DNA of 31,331 nt from [Mycobacterium] zoologicum (GTDB lineage Bacteria; Actinomycetota; Actinomycetes; Mycobacteriales; Mycobacteriaceae), in contig NZ_CP083985.1 of assembly GCF_020172665.1 (NCBI RefSeq), positions 2,108,426-2,139,756 of the forward strand. Direction: 5' to 3'. The translations under genes were made by a program, and so were the position numbers. Below are positions 28,011 to 31,331 of the stretch, piece after piece (position 1 is the first letter of the stretch; every line of letters begins with the position of its first letter). The notes under the pieces were generated by a model, which saw only the letters and a list, made by a program, of their open reading frames with translations, had not been told where the DNA came from and did not search any database.

Positions 28011-30377
28011 GTGGTAGCGAGCAACACGGTCGTGCTGACCGACGAGTTCCGAGAAGCGTTGGGACTGCTGGCGGCCGGCCGGAACCTGTTCCTGACAGGT
28101 AAGGCCGGCACCGGCAAGTCGACGCTCATCCGCCATTTCATGGCCGACACCGAACGCAACGTCGTGGTCGTCGCACCGACCGGTATCGCTGCCCTCAACG
28201 TCGACGGCCACACCATCCACCGGCTGTTCGGATTTCGGCCCACCACAACGCTGTCCGATGTCACCGGTGGCGATTATCGGCCCGGACGCTTCACCAAGAC
28301 GTTGGGCAGGCTGCAAACGCTGATCATCGACGAGGCGTCGATGGTGCGCGCGGACGTGTTCGACATGATCTCGGCGGCGTTGCGACGGTTCGGCCCGGAG
28401 CCGGGAACTGCGTTCGGTGGTGTGCAAGTCGTCTTGGTCGGCGACCTGTACCAGCTGCCGCCGGTGGTGACTGACGGTGAGCAGCAATATTTTTCAACGA
28501 CGTACGACACCCCGTACTTCTTTTCGGCGAACGCTTTCAACCGTGAGGACTTCCCGAGCGTCTCGCTGACGACGGTGTTCCGTCAGCTCGGTGACGATCG
28601 GATGACCGCGATTCTCAACGAGATTCGCGAAGGCGTCTTGCTCGGACATGCCCGGCAGCATCTGGATTCCCGGGTGGACGCCGACTTCGTACCGCCCGAC
28701 GACGAGTTCTGGTTGACATTGGCTCCCACCAACAGGCTGGTCACGGCCCGCAACCGCCAGCAGCTCGAACGGTTACCCGGCGAGGAGATGGTGCATCGCG
28801 CCACCGAATCCGGTGACCTGTCGTTGTTCGACAAGCCGCTCGAAGACGAGTTGCGGTTCAAGGTCGGGGCCCAGGTGATGATGCTCAACAACGATCAGGC
28901 GGAGCGCTGGGTGAACGGTTCCATTGGCCGCGTGGTGGGGGTGGGCTACAACCGTCACGGGGCGGTGGTCGACGTCGAGTTCCCCGATGGGGACGCCGCC
29001 GAGGTCGCCCCGTTCACCTGGGAGGCCACCCGCCCGGTAGTCGACGGCGGATCCCTGCGCCGCGAGGTTGTCGGCACCTTCACCCAGCTGCCGTTCAAGC
29101 TGGCCTGGGCCATCACCATTCACAAGAGCCAGGGCCAGACCCTCGACCGGCTGGTGGTGGACCTGTCGGGTGGGATGTTCTCCACGGGCCAGCTGTACGT
29201 GGCACTGAGCCGGTGCACGTCGTTGGCTGGGCTGGTGCTCAAACGCCCTGTGCTGCCGAAAGATCTGAAAGTGGACCGCCGGATCGCCCGGTTCCTGCGC
29301 GCCTCGGCCGCCACCGGAGGCTCCCGACGGTTCTGCGCGATCGGACTGCTTACCGTGGGCGATGAGGGCCGGATGTCCCGGCCGCGTCCGGTGGAGTTGG
29401 CGGTGGCGTTCGATGACGGCACCGCTGTGTCGACGCTCATCAATCCGCAGCGTGATCTGGCCGACGCCCGCCAGGCTTACCGGATCGGGGTGGCGGACGT
29501 GCTGCTGGCGCCCACACTGCGGGAGGCCTGGTCGGTCATTGCGCCGATGCTGGCCGGGTGCACGCCGGTCGGCGTGAAGGTCGACGAGACGCTGGGGTTG
29601 CTCGACTTCGAACTCAAACGGTTGGGTCAGGTCATTCCCATGCCGCTGGGGATCGAGATGCGGGGCACGACCGTGACCGGCGACACGGCGCTGCAGCGGG
29701 CCAGATCCGCACTCGATGCTCTCGGTGCCGTCGATCTGACGGCCGGCTCAACACCATTCGACGAGCCCGACGAGACCGACGCGCTTTCGGGGATCCTGGT
29801 CAGCCGCGACCACGAGGTCGAGACCCCGACGGCAGCGCACCTGCCGGCCCTGTCCGCATTGCTGCGGATCAGCCGCGGTCTCGGATCCATCCTGCTGGGC
29901 ATCGCGCCCGCCGATAGCGTTGCCCGCTCTGGTGAGACGGATTGGGAGCACGCGGCACGCCAGAGCGCAGCCGACCAATTGATGCTGGCGGCGTCCCGGA
30001 CCCGCATCCCCGACCAGGTGCAGGCGCGCCTACGAGATGCGTTGCAGGCATTGGGCGTCGGTGAGTTGGACATCGCGCTGGCTCAGGCACCGCAGACCGA
30101 CCAGAACATCGACACGATCCTTGTTCCCGGTGCCCGCATCTGCTTCACCGGTACCGCGGTCGACGACCAAGGCCGCGTGGTGGAACGCGACGAGATGGAG
30201 CGGCTGGCCGCCCGGGCCGGACTGGCACCGGTGCGCTCGGTGACCAAGACCCGTTGCGAGGTACTGGTCATCGCCGAAGCCGGAACCCAGTCCGGGAAAG
30301 CCCGCAAGGCTCAGGCATACGGGAAACCGGTGTTCACCGCGGACGAGTTCTTCGGCTGGGTCGGGGGTTCGCGATGA
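28011..30377 (+). CDS. Pif1-type helicase with BRCT domain
   Basis: The 788-residue protein starts with an SF1 helicase of the Pif1/RecD2 type: Walker A GKAGTGKST (30-38), APTGIAALNV, Walker B IIDEASMV (D107, E108), VGDLYQLPPV, VFRQ, and the C-terminal motifs AITIHKSQGQTLD and YVALSRCTSL. Residues about 440-560 look like a DnaQ-type exonuclease domain (VELAVAFDDG, STLINPQRDL, VLLAPTLREAW, DFELKRLG), but where the catalytic DxE should be there is AIGLLTVG, so it is probably inactive. A BRCT domain closes the protein (about 705-788; GARICFTGTAV, GKPVFTADEFFGWV). A role in unwinding structured or damaged DNA is inferred. It is not obviously part of the att-bounded element. Confidence 0.88.
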   Translation: MVASNTVVLTDEFREALGLLAAGRNLFLTGKAGTGKSTLIRHFMADTERNVVVVAPTGIAALNVDGHTIHRLFGFRPTTTLSDVTGGDYRPGRFTKTLGRLQTLIIDEASMVRADVFDMISAALRRFGPEPGTAFGGVQVVLVGDLYQLPPVVTDGEQQYFSTTYDTPYFFSANAFNREDFPSVSLTTVFRQLGDDRMTAILNEIREGVLLGHARQHLDSRVDADFVPPDDEFWLTLAPTNRLVTARNRQQLERLPGEEMVHRATESGDLSLFDKPLEDELRFKVGAQVMMLNNDQAERWVNGSIGRVVGVGYNRHGAVVDVEFPDGDAAEVAPFTWEATRPVVDGGSLRREVVGTFTQLPFKLAWAITIHKSQGQTLDRLVVDLSGGMFSTGQLYVALSRCTSLAGLVLKRPVLPKDLKVDRRIARFLRASAATGGSRRFCAIGLLTVGDEGRMSRPRPVELAVAFDDGTAVSTLINPQRDLADARQAYRIGVADVLLAPTLREAWSVIAPMLAGCTPVGVKVDETLGLLDFELKRLGQVIPMPLGIEMRGTTVTGDTALQRARSALDALGAVDLTAGSTPFDEPDETDALSGILVSRDHEVETPTAAHLPALSALLRISRGLGSILLGIAPADSVARSGETDWEHAARQSAADQLMLAASRTRIPDQVQARLRDALQALGVGELDIALAQAPQTDQNIDTILVPGARICFTGTAVDDQGRVVERDEMERLAARAGLAPVRSVTKTRCEVLVIAEAGTQSGKARKAQAYGKPVFTADEFFGWVGGSR

Positions 30378-30401
30378 CATGCCAACACAGGGCGGTGCAC
30401 G

Positions 30402-30566
30402 TCAGCTGTTCAGCGACCACACCGAGTAGTTGAGCACTGTCGCGAACAGGATCCATGCGAGGTACGGCAGCAGCATGAGTGCGGCGGTGCGATGGACTTT
30501 CCAGAACGCGGCGATGGTGACTGCGACGGCGACGTCCAGCAGCAGGATGCCCAGCAGCGCGAAGCC
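30402..30566 (-). pseudogene. TspO/MBR family remnant, C-terminal part only
   Basis: The last 54 codons read LLGILLLDVAVAVTIAAF and then PYLAWILFATVLNYSVWSLN, the last two membrane helices of a TspO/MBR (tryptophan-rich sensory) protein with its PYLAW signature. About the first 100 residues are missing; upstream of about 30566 the frame no longer resembles TspO and enters the promoter of the plus-strand UDG-like gene. The gene is therefore truncated and has no start of its own. Confidence 0.75.
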
Positions 30567-30590
30567 CCGCGAGTCGTCAGAGCCTGCTCC

Positions 30591-30596
30591 TATGCT
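30591..30596 (+). promoter_or_regulatory. -10 hexamer, leaderless UDG-like gene
   Basis: TATGCT is followed by seven bases and ATG 30604, predicting a leaderless transcript. It supports this start over the longer open frame from 30430. Confidence 0.5.
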
Positions 30597-30603
30597 GTCG
30601 AGC

Positions 30604-31281
30604 ATGAACGCACCCAGCGTTGACGACCGGCGTAGGCACATGGCTGTCCTGGCAGCGGCGATCAAGGTGTGCAGGCTCTGCCCGGGCTTGAACATCGCCG
30701 GTGGGGCCGAATCCGCACCCGGCTACGGGGCGGTGGACTCACCGGTGGCCCTGGTCGGTCAGAGCTTGTGCGGCAAGCTGTGCATGGATTCGCAGATTCC
30801 CTTCACCGGAGGCTCCGGGCAGCTGCTGGATCAGAGCTTTGAGCGCGCGCGCATCGAGAAGCGGGATGTCTTTATCACCAACGTCGTTCATTGCCACCCA
30901 CCGCAGAATCGCGAATCGCTGGACACCTGGGTCAGCAATTGCAGTCCCTACCTGAACCTTGAGTTGAAGATCGTTCGGCCCAGGTTGGTCATCGGACTGG
31001 GCCAAGACGCCAAGCACGCTCTGGAGAGGTTGTACGACCGGCAGGCGCAGAAGTTGGAACGCCCCTGTCAGTCCCTGGACCTGGACGTGATCGACAACGC
31101 GGGTCCGAAGTTGCTGTTCACCGAGCATCCGTCCTGGATCAAGCGGCAGCACAGCGATCAGCTGGAAAGTGACTACGTGGCCAGTCTTGCCGCAGCCTTC
31201 ACCAGAGCAATGATCAGAACCTGTGGATCCCGGGCGGGCGTGCCTTCCCGGAAGATGATCTGCAAGGAATCCGAATTCTGA
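30604..31281 (+). CDS. uracil-DNA-glycosylase-like protein, Fe-S type
   Basis: This 225-residue protein resembles family 4/5 uracil-DNA glycosylases, which remove uracil from DNA. Cysteines C23-X2-C26 and C97-X15-C113 match the spacing of the 4Fe-4S cluster. ITNVVHCHPPQNRES, RPRLVIGLGQDA and the late motif HPSW (H175) are family marks. The usual motif 1 GEAPG is replaced by VGQSLCGKL, so activity or substrate may differ. The last 15 or so residues are encoded by one arm of the 16-bp inverted repeat and its flank, so the original stop may have been lost. It sits head-to-tail against a TspO remnant. Confidence 0.8.
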   Translation: MNAPSVDDRRRHMAVLAAAIKVCRLCPGLNIAGGAESAPGYGAVDSPVALVGQSLCGKLCMDSQIPFTGGSGQLLDQSFERARIEKRDVFITNVVHCHPPQNRESLDTWVSNCSPYLNLELKIVRPRLVIGLGQDAKHALERLYDRQAQKLERPCQSLDLDVIDNAGPKLLFTEHPSWIKRQHSDQLESDYVASLAAAFTRAMIRTCGSRAGVPSRKMICKESEF

Positions 31282-31321
31282 TCAAGACCAGCGTTGGCGC
31301 GCTGGCGGGAAGGCACGCCCG
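31235..31321. repeat. 16-bp inverted repeat with nested hairpin
   Basis: CGGGCGTGCCTTCCCG (31235-31250) and its exact complement (31306-31321) are 55 bases apart. Directly before the second arm lies CCAGCG-N6-CGCTGG (31288-31305), a perfect small hairpin. The left arm lies inside the 3' end of the UDG-like gene. It could be a terminator or one end of a small repeat or insertion unit that continues past the window. Confidence 0.6.
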
Positions 31322-31331
31322 TGCTCACGGT

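Noticed and set aside
21413..31331. CRISPR array or prophage structural genes in the accessory part
   Set aside because: No regularly spaced repeats and no capsid, tail, portal, terminase or lysis proteins could be found.

Overview
The window comes from a high-GC actinobacterium, almost certainly a non-tuberculous member of the Mycobacteriaceae. From 0.67 to 18.2 kb the gene order follows the M. tuberculosis Rv1691-Rv1713 block as I remember it: TPR/HAD phosphatase, Rv1693, tlyA, nadK, recN, steA (Rv1697), mctB/steB (Rv1698), pyrG, Nudix (Rv1700), xerD, an O-methyltransferase (Rv1703c), parA-like Rv1708, scpA, scpB, a pseudouridine synthase, cmk and der. The window opens inside a 5S rRNA that ends in a very strong terminator. 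An rRNA operon at this place matches the rrnB locus next to tyrS in fast-growing mycobacteria, and suggests a species with two rrn operons.

Layout. 1-0.13 kb: 5S end and terminator. 0.16-0.53 kb: small secreted protein on the minus strand. 0.67-11.98 kb: tightly packed plus-strand housekeeping genes, many with ATGA/GTGA overlaps, for G3P dephosphorylation, rRNA methylation, NADP synthesis, DNA repair, cell division/envelope, CTP synthesis and dimer resolution. 12.0 kb: large palindrome between convergent genes. 12.1-18.2 kb: a divergent methyltransferase, then the ParA/ScpA/ScpB/RluB/Cmk/Der operon. 18.2-21.2 kb: a second small secreted protein, a TSUP-type membrane protein and a patatin-like lipase.

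21.34-25.49 kb holds the most interesting part: an intact tRNA-Pro(GGG) followed 4 kb later by a perfect 54-bp copy of its 3' portion and flank. These are attL and attR of an integrated element. Its cargo is one minus-strand operon: an excisionase-type HTH antitoxin, a PIN-domain toxin, and a fused archaeo-eukaryotic primase/SF2 helicase of the type called the TOTE conflict system. No integrase lies between the repeats. The primase-helicase is broken by a single in-frame TGA before helicase motifs V-VI. Nonamer repeats inside attL look like recombinase arm sites.

25.5-31.3 kb is a patchwork: a Phd/RelE-like toxin-antitoxin pair, a decayed stretch, a hypothetical protein, a Pif1-type helicase with a C-terminal BRCT domain, a TspO remnant cut off beside a uracil-DNA-glycosylase-like gene, and a 16-bp inverted repeat with a nested hairpin at the right edge.

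Several genes (minus-strand secreted protein at 0.5 kb, methyltransferase, Phd antitoxin, Pif1 helicase, UDG-like gene, and a 10-codon leader ORF before parA) have a TANNNT hexamer 6-8 nt before the start codon. This implies leaderless transcripts, which are common in mycobacteria.
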